From the NCBI GenBank assembly GCA_035610365.1, contig CM069432.1:181707027-181771026 (forward strand): a stretch of 64,000 nucleotides of DNA, written 5' to 3'. Positions within the stretch are counted from its first letter, which is position 1, and every line of letters starts with the position of its first letter. Of this stretch, positions 1 through 10,416 are shown piece after piece. The position numbers were made by a program, and so were the translations under genes. Source of the stretch: Aquatica leii. Lineage: Eukaryota; Arthropoda; Insecta; Coleoptera; Lampyridae. Below the pieces are notes generated by a model. It had not been told where the DNA came from. It saw only the letters and a list, made by a program, of their open reading frames with translations, and searched no databases.

Positions 1-293
1 ATGCAATATGGTGCTTTCAAAATTTTCATTGCTAAGCAAAAATTAGACTATCAGAATTAAAGTCTTTCAATTAGCGCCGAAGATGATGTGTTTAATTAAT
101 AACTTTTTCACAAATAGAGAAGTGTCTAGTAAACTTAATTTTTCTTTGTAGCAATTTGGTTTTGATATCGACGTTAAAAATATAAAAATTATCGCTCGTA
201 GCCGTCAATCAAACTCCCTGAATTATTGCCTTTTGTTTTTAAATTTAAGTTGTCATTTGTAGTTCGACATTTAAAGCAATTTTTTCACAAAAA
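1..293. repeat. Dispersed repeat R1, left piece
   Basis: This stretch matches the reverse complement of about 25060-25375 nearly base for base with scattered mismatches and small indels. The other half of the repeat resumes at 4988-5195 and matches about 24860-25059. The transposon at 294-4987 therefore sits inside a repeat whose uninterrupted copy lies 20 kb away in inverted orientation. The left end is cut by the window, so the full repeat is longer. It has no coding potential that I can see. Confidence 0.8.
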
Positions 294-963
294 CCCAGCT
301 AGCAAAAAGACGTCATAAGGTGGTCAATGTCGTCCTAAAGACGTACTAATTTCGTCGGCCGTAACACGTGACCATGATGAAACGTCATAATGACGTCTTT
401 TACCAAACTGTTAGTTGACGTACTTGTAATACACGTCTTAAAGACGTTCGTTTTTGGTCGTTATAAAATTTGTATGCAGATGTAAGGTGACTGGCACAAA
501 AAAGTTTTCCGCGTAACCAGCTGTTTTTCTTGGTTTAGTGTATACAAGGTATAGTTTTCGCGCTAAATTCAGACGTCGTCCATCTTATTCATCGCTTGCG
601 CATACGTACAAGAAATGTTCATGCTACGTTTGCGCGCGGCGCTTCTCTACACGCTCTACACGTTTTATGTTTAGGAATTGGAATTCGTGTTTTTCCAGTG
701 TTATTTTTAAATTTGGTTTACAGCGTTATATAAAAGGTATGTAATGGATTTCATAGTATATTAGAAATTAGGTGTACTAACTAAATTTGTAAAGTTTTTC
801 ATCTATCTAGTAGTCAAAACAGGATCCTAACCTCATATTTAATCAGATTTGATACAAACGGTATTTACTTATTTAAGTTGATCTTTTTTTATGTTTTAAT
901 CATTTAAAATGATTACACATTTTGTTTTTTATGTTTGTAGCATTATTAATCTATACCTACCTA

Positions 964-2474
964 ATGGATTTCGTAGGTGTTCAATTTTCACAAGACGGTG
1001 GACTCGCAGTAGTTCATGAAAAGTGGTTAACCCCTAGAAAAACCGAGGTTTATTGGCCTCCATGTAAAAAACAACATGATTACGACAAGCTACTGAAATG
1101 TGGGGATGAGCCAAAAGACCACTGGCAGTTATTTTCCATTTCGAAATTGTACTTTGAAAGTGGTACGTAATTTTTAAATTATAATGTAGCTATTTATTGT
1201 AATGTTGTTTAGATAATTTTGAAGTAGCTAGAAAAAAAATAAAAAAACTAGAATTTACCTCGGACATACAGTCGGATGAAGATTGTAGTTTATTAAAAAG
1301 AAAGCGAACTGCTCCTCTGCGATTTTCTCATGGGAGTAGTAGTGAAGATGAATATGTAAATCCAAAAAAATCTTCCAACTTAAAACGTCCACCACGAATT
1401 CATTTGGACAGTTTGGACAGTGAGATTCCAACTTCAGTAAATAATGAACCATTAGGTAATTTTTGAATAATTATATCGGTCAATGGTATATACTTAAATC
1501 ATGTGTTTCAGTTACACTTTCAAGAAAAAGCCAAAATGACAGTGGAGGTATTTATATTTTCAATTTACTGATTTGCATATAACAAATTCAAAGTTAATTT
1601 ATATTTTTTTAAATAAATATCTAAAGTATAGTTTTTATAAATTTTTTTTAGTTATAGCAAGTAGCTGTGGTATGCCAAGTACATCCACAACAGCTCAGTG
1701 TGATCGTAAGTTAATTACTTTGCTTGATTGCTGTGTATTTACCACTTGTTTAGGTAAGCACCAAGAACTTTCAACACTTTTACTACAAATAAAAGAGCAG
1801 AACAACCAAATCCTTGCTTGGATACGTTCTCAATCAACTGTAGCCCCAGTTCCACGCAGTTTACCTGAGAAGTTTCCAGTTTCATTTCCTTTAAGGAATA
1901 ACAGTCATGTCGAAGAATTGGAAAACTATATAGCATTGAAGGAAAATTTGGATTCTTTGGTATTGTTTATACTGTTTTATGTACCTATTTGAGATTTATT
2001 ATTACAATTATTGCAGTCAGTGTACCTGTCTAGTTTAGGGGGCCGAGATGTCAATAACAGGGTAAATGTAATTTTACGTTATGTATTTGATGACCGTTTA
2101 GCAAGCACCTATAATTTTTGTGGAAAGCGGTCAAATAAGAATGCTTTCAAAGATTTACATCTCAGAAAAGCTATTATTGGTAAGTTATTAACGTTATTAC
2201 TTATTAATTAAGTCATCGAGGTTAGAGTAACTTGATAACTTGACAGATAATGAAAAAATGTCAAGTATTTCAAATACAAATAGCTAAATTTTTCTATATC
2301 TATAAATGTGTCTGAATTTCTTATTGCGTTTCCCATTATTAATATGTATTGATGCATTTATATTTTATCACAGATTCGATAAAGAGGGTGTCGACCCAAA
2401 CAACTGAAAAAGAAATTGACAGCACAATTAAAAATTGGTTGAAGCACGCACCAGAACGTGTTAGAATTGTCTAG
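964..2474 (+). CDS. DUF4806-family protein encoded by the CACTA element (7 coding exons)
   Basis: I assemble seven exons: 964-1162, 1213-1455, 1512-1547, 1652-1705, 1754-1959, 2017-2179 and 2374-2474. All junctions are GT-AG and the phases agree (1,1,1,1,0,1), giving 333 codons and a TAG stop. A noncoding first exon probably ends at 736 and joins an acceptor ending at 940. The N-terminal exon has the WLTPRKTEVYWPPCK type of motif and the sixth exon YLSSLGGRDVNNRV followed by NAFKDLHLRKAII, the arrangement I know from insect DUF4806 proteins. The middle is a basic, Ser-rich linker followed by a likely coiled segment. The function is unknown; its place inside the transposon suggests an accessory DNA-binding or regulatory role. 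The stop is 20 bp before the transposase start, so one transcript could carry both. Confidence 0.8.
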
Positions 2475-2494
2475 CATTAGTACAAGCAATTTAA

Positions 2495-4501
2495 ATGATG
2501 TCTAGACAATATAAAGAAATTGTAGGTAGAAGGCAGTTTTATCGTAGAGTAGTAAAATTACGCAAAGAATTAATAAATGATAAAAACAATGATACTTTCT
2601 TAAATAATTCTGCTTCTACGAATAAAAATAATGAAACATCTGTTGTATCTGCAAATGATTTGTCTAGCTCTAATAGTACAGTATTTGAATTTGAATCTAG
2701 TAATAAGTCTGCAGAATATTCATATAATGATGTTAATAATGGTAAAGACACACTTTCTGATAAGTTACGAAATTGGACAATTCAACATAATATACCACGA
2801 GGTGCACTAACAGAATTGCTTCATATTTTATCACCTTATCACCCTACTCTTCCATTAGATAGCCGAACTTTATTAATGACTCCTGTAACACATTTATCAA
2901 CCCAGAAATTAGAAAAAGGTGAATTTTGTTATTTTGGAATAATGAAGGTGTTACCATATATTTGTGCTAAATTACCTTTAAATTTTATTGATACATTAGA
3001 ATTAAGTTTTAACATTGATGGATTGCCTATCTTTCACAGTTCTGACATTAATTTGTGGCCTATATTAGGGGTTATAAAAAATGTTCTTACTTCTCCATTT
3101 GTTATTGGTTTATATTGTGGTTCTTCTAAACCAACTCCACTTTCTGTATTTCTTGAAGATTTTGTGAAGGAACTTAAAATTCTTATGAATGAAGGGGCTA
3201 TGCTTAATGGTAAAAAATTCGCTATTAAAATTCACAGTTTTATTTGTGACGCTCCCGCAAGAGCTTTCATAAAATGTGTTAAAACTCATAGTGGCTATGC
3301 CTCTTGTGATAAATGCTGTGACGTGGGAGAGTACCACAATCATCGTGTGGTTTTTACAAACATTAATGCTGAAAGAAGATCAGATAGTTCATTTATATTA
3401 AAGTTAGATGAAGATCATCACATTGGGGAATCTCCTTTACAACAGTTAGATATTGGTATGATTAGTAATTTCCCCCAGGATTACATGCACAATGTGTGTC
3501 TTGGAGTGATGCGTAAACTTCTGCACACTTGGATCACTATAGGCCCACCGAAAGTAAGATTACGGAATCAAAATGTTACACTTATATCTGACCGTCTTTT
3601 ATCTCTATCCAAGTATGTCCCGGTAGAATTTAATAGAAAGCCGAGAAGTCTGACTGATCTGTGCAGATGGAAAGCTACAGAATTAAGAACATTTTTGTTA
3701 TATGTGGGACCAGTTGTGTTAAAGGACATCTTGGATGTGGCAGTGTATGAACATTTTCTTCTTTTCCACGCTGCAATTACCATACTTTTGTCAGAAGTAT
3801 ACTTTACAAAATTATTGCACTATAGTAAAGAATTCTTAAATCTGTTTGTGACCCACTGTAAAAATTTGTATGGTATTGAATTTCTTGTATATAATGTCCA
3901 CACACTATGCCATATAACCGATGATGTTATTAGGTTTGGTGGTCTCGATAACTTTTCTGCATTTTTGTTTGAAAACTGTTTAGGTAAACTTAAAAAATTA
4001 ATAAAATCTCCAACAAATGTATTAGCACAAATATATCGTCGTCTTCATGAACTAAATTTTGTTGTAATTCCACAAAGGACAGAGGTTGATAACATTGAGT
4101 GTGATAAATTACATTTACAGGGTCCACTGCCAGACAAATTTAGTTCATATAGGCAGTATAAAAAGCTAAAGTATAAAAGTTTTACTTTATCAATAAAATC
4201 ACATAGTGTATCTGATTGTTATTACATTGCGAAAGATAATGATATTTACGAAGTTCAAAATATCATAATAGATCAAAATAGTGCTTTAATTTTAGCTCAC
4301 AAGTTTTTGTTAAAAGAATCCTTTTATGTATACCCCATTGATTCTAAAACATTAAATGTATATGTAGTGTCCCAAATTTCAGAACAATTGGAAGTACATC
4401 CAGTTTCCCATATTAGCGGGAAGTGTTTTCTTATTCCAACTAATGATGGAAAAGTCGCCTTTCCCATAATACACTCTTTGTATGAATCTTCTGCTGACTG
4501 A
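2495..4501 (+). CDS. Tnp2-like CACTA transposase, 668 aa, intronless
   Basis: Probably cuts and joins the element ends as a DDE-type nuclease acting in the nucleus. Candidate catalytic residues are D175 in FNIDGLPIF, D252 in ICDAPARAF and E493 in FLFENCLG. Conserved blocks lie around them: LWPILGVIKN near 187-196, a CDKCC cysteine cluster at 271-275 that may bind zinc, and DYMHNVCLGVMRKLL at 329-343. The order resembles the Tnp2 (Transposase_21) family, in which a glycine-rich D motif and a D-x-PA motif come first. The N-terminal 90 residues are polar and Asn/Ser-rich and look disordered. The start chosen is the first of two adjacent ATG codons, 20 bp after the stop of the upstream gene. No frameshift or internal stop is present. 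The catalytic assignment is inference from motif order. Confidence 0.85.
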   Translation: MMSRQYKEIVGRRQFYRRVVKLRKELINDKNNDTFLNNSASTNKNNETSVVSANDLSSSNSTVFEFESSNKSAEYSYNDVNNGKDTLSDKLRNWTIQHNIPRGALTELLHILSPYHPTLPLDSRTLLMTPVTHLSTQKLEKGEFCYFGIMKVLPYICAKLPLNFIDTLELSFNIDGLPIFHSSDINLWPILGVIKNVLTSPFVIGLYCGSSKPTPLSVFLEDFVKELKILMNEGAMLNGKKFAIKIHSFICDAPARAFIKCVKTHSGYASCDKCCDVGEYHNHRVVFTNINAERRSDSSFILKLDEDHHIGESPLQQLDIGMISNFPQDYMHNVCLGVMRKLLHTWITIGPPKVRLRNQNVTLISDRLLSLSKYVPVEFNRKPRSLTDLCRWKATELRTFLLYVGPVVLKDILDVAVYEHFLLFHAAITILLSEVYFTKLLHYSKEFLNLFVTHCKNLYGIEFLVYNVHTLCHITDDVIRFGGLDNFSAFLFENCLGKLKKLIKSPTNVLAQIYRRLHELNFVVIPQRTEVDNIECDKLHLQGPLPDKFSSYRQYKKLKYKSFTLSIKSHSVSDCYYIAKDNDIYEVQNIIIDQNSALILAHKFLLKESFYVYPIDSKTLNVYVVSQISEQLEVHPVSHISGKCFLIPTNDGKVAFPIIHSLYESSAD

Positions 4502-4562
4502 TAATCATTCATATACCTACCATTCATTCATCCCACTTTATGATGTCAGACTTCACGACGGA

Positions 4563-4657
4563 GTACGCATAATATGTTTGTCAATGTATAAGATAAAGAT
4601 AAAGTATTTACCCAATTTTGTCTTTATCTTATACATTGACAAACATATTTTGCGTGT
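4563..4657. repeat. Near-perfect inverted repeat after the transposase gene
   Basis: A perfect 29-bp arm at 4571-4599 is repeated in reverse complement at 4621-4649, and the match extends outward with one mismatch to about 4563 and 4657. The loop is 21 nt. It lies 60 bp beyond the transposase stop, so it would form a strong hairpin in the 3' untranslated region; a role in transcript processing is possible. Confidence 0.85.
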
Positions 4658-4987
4658 TCCATATTTAAAATGTATTGTTATTTTCCTCATTAGGTGTAGG
4701 TACTATAGTATTTTTTTGTATATGTCAGTACAATAAATATTTACATTTTCATTTCTACAGTTATTGGCATTCGCTAATATAACACAAAAGTGACGTCATT
4801 TGGCTGTGATACATGACGTCTTATTAACCTTAAAGTGGCGTCTTTTAAATACGTCGATCAGACGTCATTAAAATGACGTCAGTAGGATGAGACATTTGGC
4901 CGTCATATGTGACGTCTTTTTGACGACGGGCAAGTACGTCAATTGACCAAATTATGACGTTTAACAGACGTCTTTTTGCTACCTGGG

Positions 4988-5195
4988 AACCAACTAATTT
5001 TTGAAAATTTATTGTATTTTAAATTTTGAGCAGCTTACATCAGCGAGTACTTGAAGAATTAGCTTTTCTATCTTTTGAAAAACGCTAGCAAAGTTTTTTT
5101 TCTTCTAAAAAAAATTGGGTTTTAACGGGCCCCAATATTTAAAGAGTTTATGCTCTGCTCAGTGTACTTTTTGTAATAAATTGTAAGTACAACAA
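4988..5195. repeat. Dispersed repeat R1, right piece
   Basis: This is the continuation of the repeat at 1-293 beyond the CACTA insertion and matches the reverse complement of about 24860-25059. The match stops at about 5197, where a TIR-like sequence CAGCGGCGGCTCC begins; an hAT element therefore probably truncates the repeat here. Confidence 0.75.
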
Positions 5196-5197
5196 AT

Positions 5198-6790
5198 CAG
5201 CGGCGGCTCCTGCACTTTGAAACAGGTTGTTGCAGTGTATATACAGCTGAAGTATGTATATCCATATGTTGAATGTTGATCGGATAAAACTTACTAAACA
5301 TATATAAAAAACATGTGTTTATTTGATTATACAAATATGGAAGTGAATTTTAGTACAAAATATAGTACACAATTATATGTTATTTAAACAAGAAATCCAT
5401 TCTTCTATTTTTTATTTGCGAGAACTTTTCAATTACCTTGCCATTAAAATCTGAAATTTGCATAATAAAATCTTTTTCTATAGATAGCATAGCAAGTGCC
5501 GCTAGTCTTTCTTGGCCCATGCTGTTTCTCAAAAAGGTTTTAATACGCTTTAACGTAGAAAAGCATCGTTCTGCTTCTGTTGACGTCATTGGAATCGTTA
5601 TTAATATTTTCAAAAGTTTTACACATTCACTAAATGTATTACATACATTATTATTAGTCATAAATAGAAACAAACATAATGCACCAGCTATTGACCTAAA
5701 TTCAGTTCTACTGTAAATTACAGATAGTTCTGATTTTAGTTTTTGCTGCTCAAGAATCGGATAACACTCGCAAGTTGATTTTAATAGGTTTTCTGGAAAC
5801 TGTTTATCATAGTGTGCAAATTTATCTTGCAAGAATAATGATGCTGCAACTAAATGTCCAGTAAAATTATATCGATCCTTGGCTTCACAAATAATCACAT
5901 CACATACTTCCATTGCTTCTCTTTTCAAATTATCTTGAGTGTCCATTCTTCTTCTTTTATTTTCAACATTTTCTGTTAGATTGCTATCATCACTCATACT
6001 GTTTCGAATTCGAGAAACTTCTCTTTCAAATGCCTCAATATTTCCTTTTGCGGTTACAGAATCAATTTCTCTTTTTTGCAACTGATTAAAGGGCATGTCT
6101 ACGTGGGGCATTATTTTATGAAAAAAAGTCAGTCAAAAAATAAAAGTATTGCTATTGGCGATTTCATTTCTATCCAAAATAGCTTCCATGCATTCTATTA
6201 GTTGTTCTCGATATTCGAAAACAGTATTAACGCTCCTTGAATGAAAATTCCATCTTGTTGGAACAGATTGTGGAAGACGTTTCTTAACAATTGCGTCCAA
6301 AATAGCAGTTCTTTGCGGCGACATCGAAAAAAATGTACAAATTCCTTGAAGAGTAGAAAAAAATATTCGTACATTGCGATTTGCTGATGCTGCTTTTGCC
6401 ATTACTAGATTTAATTGATGAGCATAGCAATGTATAAAATGAGCTTGTGGATAAATCTCCTTAACAATTGCTTGAACGCCTCGAGAAGTTCCACTCATAA
6501 CTGGATGCCCCATCATAAGTTTGGGCTATCAACTTATGTTCATTATCCTTTAAATGATGACCAAGTTAGTTGAGTATGATAGAAGCTAAACTGGCTGCAT
6601 TATGATTTGAAGGATTAAGAAATGCCCAAAACCTCTCTACAGGCTTACCGTTTACAATATATCTATAAACAATAACGATTTGATAAATACAGGCTATATC
6701 ACTAATTTCGTCTGCAATGACTGCTAAAAACTCCGCTTCTTTAATTTCCTTTGAAATCTGAATTTTAAACTTAATTTAGATATTTTTGGC
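5198..6790 (-). pseudogene. ZMYM1-like hAT transposase, frameshifted
   Basis: Three blocks read on the minus strand. Around 6790-6590 the peptide AEFLAVIADEISDIA followed by QIVIVYRYIVNGKPVERF is typical of the catalytic Asp region. The block 6516-6133 has HCYAHQLNLVMAKAA and the VPTRWNFHSRSV motif. The block 6111-5380 ends in the hAT dimerisation region, with ITIPMTSTEAERCFSTLKRI then FLRNSMGQERLAALAMLSI. Frame breaks near 6520 and 6120 separate the blocks, and the N-terminal zinc finger is not evident. CAGCGGCGGCTCC at 5198 looks like the TIR beyond the 3' end of the gene; I could not place the opposite end, which may lie near 7000-7140. The gene is inactive as it stands. Confidence 0.8.
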
Positions 6791-7210
6791 ACAGAAATAG
6801 ATAAATGGATTGGTGCAGTACCAGATAAGAAAGTTGGCGTACAGATGTAACTTTTATCTATATGCAGTTGGTCCTTTCTCAATCTAAATTGCATACAGCA
6901 ATTACAATGTGCAAAGCAAACATTTTAACATGTGCTGGTTTAAACAAAGTTAAATTCTTCCAAATGTTATATTTGGTAAATGTTTATTATTTTATTTGTT
7001 CAAAATATAAGAATTTTATATAATTTTAAGGATACAAGTGTCTAAAACGCGAGGGCACTGCACGAGGCTTCAATCAGTGATGAAGCGGTAATGCCACCTC
7101 CTAAAATTAAAGAAACCAAATTTGCAGCTGGTTAGTATTGACCCTACGAATATTAACTATTACTATTAGTACAATATGGTTCTATTACAATTTTCCATTC
7201 TGGATAATTC

Positions 7211-7338
7211 TTCTGTTGTCGTTATCAAACAAGCTGAACTTTCGTCATACGTCGCAGCGGACATCTTCAAAGCCTGGAATAATATTCCAATACGAAAGTG
7301 ATAAAAGTTCAGCTTGTTTGATAACGACAACACAGAAA
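7211..7338. repeat. Foldback (inverted repeat) sequence
   Basis: The arm 7211-7242 is complementary to 7304-7338 over about 30 bp with a 2-nt insertion, around a 60-bp spacer. Weaker complementarity continues outside the arms. The short apparent ORF here is a by-product of the foldback. It may be a small MITE, but no target duplication is clear. Confidence 0.6.
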
Positions 7339-7359
7339 TTCTCGAGAATGAAATTATAA

Positions 7360-8880
7360 TACGAATGTAACTAGTGGAAACCTGATTTCTACTAAACTAT
7401 GCTTTTGTTTTTAATTTCTAATTAACAGATATATCAGATATCGAAATGGCATTGCTTAGTCTGAACAACATTGCCTGGGGGTGTGTCTATTTACTGTGGT
7501 ATTTATTTTATCATTTTGTTAAGATTCATGATTTAAAACCTTCGTTAACATTATTAGTTAAAAGTACGAATATATTTTACAATTAGTTAAAAACAGACAT
7601 AATAGTGAAGATTAACAATATAGTAATTTACTAATTTTTAGAGGAGGATAAGATTTTGTCATGCCCTATTACATAGCTATCTAAAAAGGCTACTCCTATT
7701 ACCAAACAGGAGCAGAGTGGACCAGAATTGTAATTGTAATCAATGTAACAACAAAAGTAATGACACGTTAAATTTTTTCACTGAAAATAATCATTTATCA
7801 ATAAGTTATAATACTATCACATTGGTAGTGAAAATTTGGCGATTTAAATACTGTTGAAATCTGTCTTTAATAAACCATTTTAGTGTAAAATATAATACAA
7901 AAAAGGAATCAAAATAGTAAATATTTGAAACAACGTATATTTGTGTATAGTTTTCTTGTATTGCATATTTTATATAGTACAAACAATTTTTGTTTAATTT
8001 CAGATATAAACTTCTAAACTTTAATACAACAAAACTACATTTTACGAGGAGAGGTAAAGAAGTTGAAAAAAAAAATAATGGAGCAATTTAGGCTAAATGA
8101 ACAGGAACCTATTACTAGTAGTTTATTTAATCTACCAAAATTTTTACATAAACAAAGAGGAGTTTCAGAAATTATAAAAAATACTTTATAACGAAAATGA
8201 TTTTAAAAATGTTTTTATTATTATATTTAAATGTCATAAGAATAAAAGATGATTGCTTCAAAGAGTAAAATAATCTAACATACATAGTTAATTTCATGTT
8301 AACTATTACTTCTACTAACAATTTTGTTCTCATGTTTGAAATTCAAAACAGACGATTTATTTTTTCTTCTTTTTAGGTTATTGAGTTATTTAAACTAGGA
8401 CGATCATCTAGTTATTATCTTATTAAAAGAACGCTAAGCCTCATAATGGTACAAATTATTATACTCTCAGGTACAGATGGATGGGAAGAAAGGGCAACAG
8501 GCCGTTTTGTAAATTAAATATTTTAAAATTTCGTAAGTAAAATACAAAAATAATATAAAACTGAATTATTTTCTCTGATTTACATGTCAGCTAAAATGTA
8601 ATTTGATATTGTATACAGTTTTGACATATAAATGAATAAAATAGTTGTCTAATCTATATAAAAAACTGTATTATACAAAATAACATATTCTCTAATTTAG
8701 ATTAAATAAAAATATAATTTTTAGCTTCCGTTGAACAAGCCGGGTTGTGCAAATCACAAAAAGAAACTGAAATTTCGATCGAGAACTGCGTGAAAAGAAC
8801 CTCCAATAGAAGTTCTCTTATGAAAAAAAAGTATGACGTACAATAAAAAAATTGCTTTATATTTAGTGTTTTATTGCATG
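7360..8880. other. No recognised gene; a few short exon-like stretches
   Basis: AT-rich DNA without a long ORF. Short open stretches follow AG acceptors at about 8377-8515 (peptide VIELFKLGRSSSYYLIKRTL) and 8725-8795 (LPLNKPGCANHKKKLKFR), and a 37-codon ATG frame starts at 8079 (MEQFRLNEQEPITSSLF). They could be exons of an unknown gene or remnants of mobile DNA. I found no consistent splice chain joining them. Confidence 0.3.
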
Positions 8881-8925
8881 TGCAGTTTTACTCAAAGTAT
8901 TTTTTGTTCTAAACGGGTTTTGAGG

Positions 8926-9085
8926 AGATATCTTAAAGATGTCTAAATAAGATGTCTTCAACATGTACAGTTTATTAACATTTGAGGTCTTCAGTATGTC
9001 TTAAAGATGTCTAAAGACGTAATGAGATGTCTGCAAGATGTCTTGAATATCTTGGCTTGAGATCTTTGAGATGTATTTACGATGT
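8926..9085. repeat. Cluster of AGATGTCT-type short repeats
   Basis: The motif (A/T)AAGATGTCT and near variants occurs at least six times in about 160 bp, twice as CTTAAAGATGTCTAAA. The arrangement resembles the subterminal GACGTC repeats of the CACTA element at 294-4987, so this may be one end, or all, of a nonautonomous CACTA-like element. No clear terminal inverted repeat was found. Confidence 0.5.
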
Positions 9086-9099
9086 ATATGTGCTGTTAG

Positions 9100-10400
9100 A
9101 GCAAATAGTAGTATAATTATCTAAATTTTAATCCACCTTAAAAGTGCACATAATGAGATACACATACACTAATTTCAGATCATCTATTTAATAGCCATGG
9201 TCTTTCAAGGGCTCAAGTCACATATTTGTAACTTACAAAATGCATGAAAGTTGCGTTATTTTGATTAAAATACCTTGTCCGTAATATTAAATATAATGTA
9301 ACGAATTTTTAAACTAATATGTTTACACACAAAATATATACACGTTTATAACTGCACGAACTAATTAAATCTAAGGATATTTAAGAAAAACACACTAATT
9401 TATATAGTACAATTACTCGGAAGACAATGTCCGCGGATACCGTCAGTTTAACTAAAAACTGACACTTGTTTACATTAAAGTAACGTACGTTTTTAATTCG
9501 TAGTATTTATCTCAAACACGCGTTAATCACTTATTTATTTAAACTTCTTAACACTGCTGACTTCGAATTATAACTGGAATAACTGACCTATGATTCATTT
9601 GTACCGCATTTATACATTTTGGCAATCCTTCACGAATGTTCTTTATCTTTCGGTGAACTTTCTGGAAAATGGATAACAACTTTGAGCAGGCTCTCGAACT
9701 TGAGAACGTTTGAATAACTGTACTGTGTCATTCCTATGTTACAAATTCAAATTAATTTCTCTTAGCGTTGTTAAGTTTTAATTTCACCTGTACAATTATC
9801 TAACAAAATACAAAAAATTATGACTAGTAAGTAACTATATACTACCTCTTCTTGAAACATATTTTATTTTATCTTCGTTTTTAGTTCACTAATCTATCCT
9901 TGCTAAATATAAGTTGACAGCTGTTTTCAAAATCTCAATACATATTTTATTTTATAGGTATTACAGGTATGCGTGTGCCAGTCAATAAGGACATACGTTT
10001 CAAAAATCTTAAATTTTAGGTTGGTACCAATGAATCATAAGACACTTTTCGCGATTACGACTGAATAGTTTGTTTTTCAGTGTTTTTTTCAGTTAATTAA
10101 ATTACATAAGTTGCTGATTTAAGTTCATCCTAATGTTCCTCTTACGTTATATAAAAAAGAAATCAAAATTATTGTAACTTAACACTTAAAATTCAAATGT
10201 TGATGCCAATATAATATAAAGACGTCCTATTAATTTAAAGTTATTTACTTATAAAGGTATAAAAAGATCATTTAATATGAGATTTTAGATTAACAAACAT
10301 AAACTTCAATATGTCAAAGTGTAAGTGTAATTCAATAAAATACTAAAGTTTCCCAATGTTGTTTAAAATACACGTCATAAAAACGTGTTTGATTAAATTT
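9100..10400. other. No gene or repeat recognised
   Basis: Mixed AT-rich DNA with no ORF, palindrome or known element that I can identify. Confidence 0.5.
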
Positions 10401-10416
10401 AAATTTTAACCATATC

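Larger units (their letters stand above)
294..4987 (+). mobile_element. CACTA-type (CMC/EnSpm) DNA transposon, apparently complete
   Basis: The ends are inverted: CCCAGCTAGCAAAAAGACGT at the left and CCCAGGTAGCAAAAAGACGT on the minus strand at the right, one mismatch in 20. Both ends carry clusters of GACGTC/AGACGT-type short repeats (about 310-450 and 4785-4975), as is usual for CACTA subterminal regions that bind transposase. AA lies on both sides (292-293 and 4988-4989), consistent with a 2-bp target duplication. The uninterrupted copy of the flanking repeat at 24860-25375 supports this boundary to within one base. Inside are two same-strand genes, a DUF4806-family gene and a Tnp2-like transposase. 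All frames are open, so this may be an autonomous copy. Confidence 0.85.

Noticed and set aside
538-744. 68-codon ORF near the left end of the CACTA element
   Set aside because: It overlaps the likely noncoding first exon and runs through a splice donor near 737; no domain.
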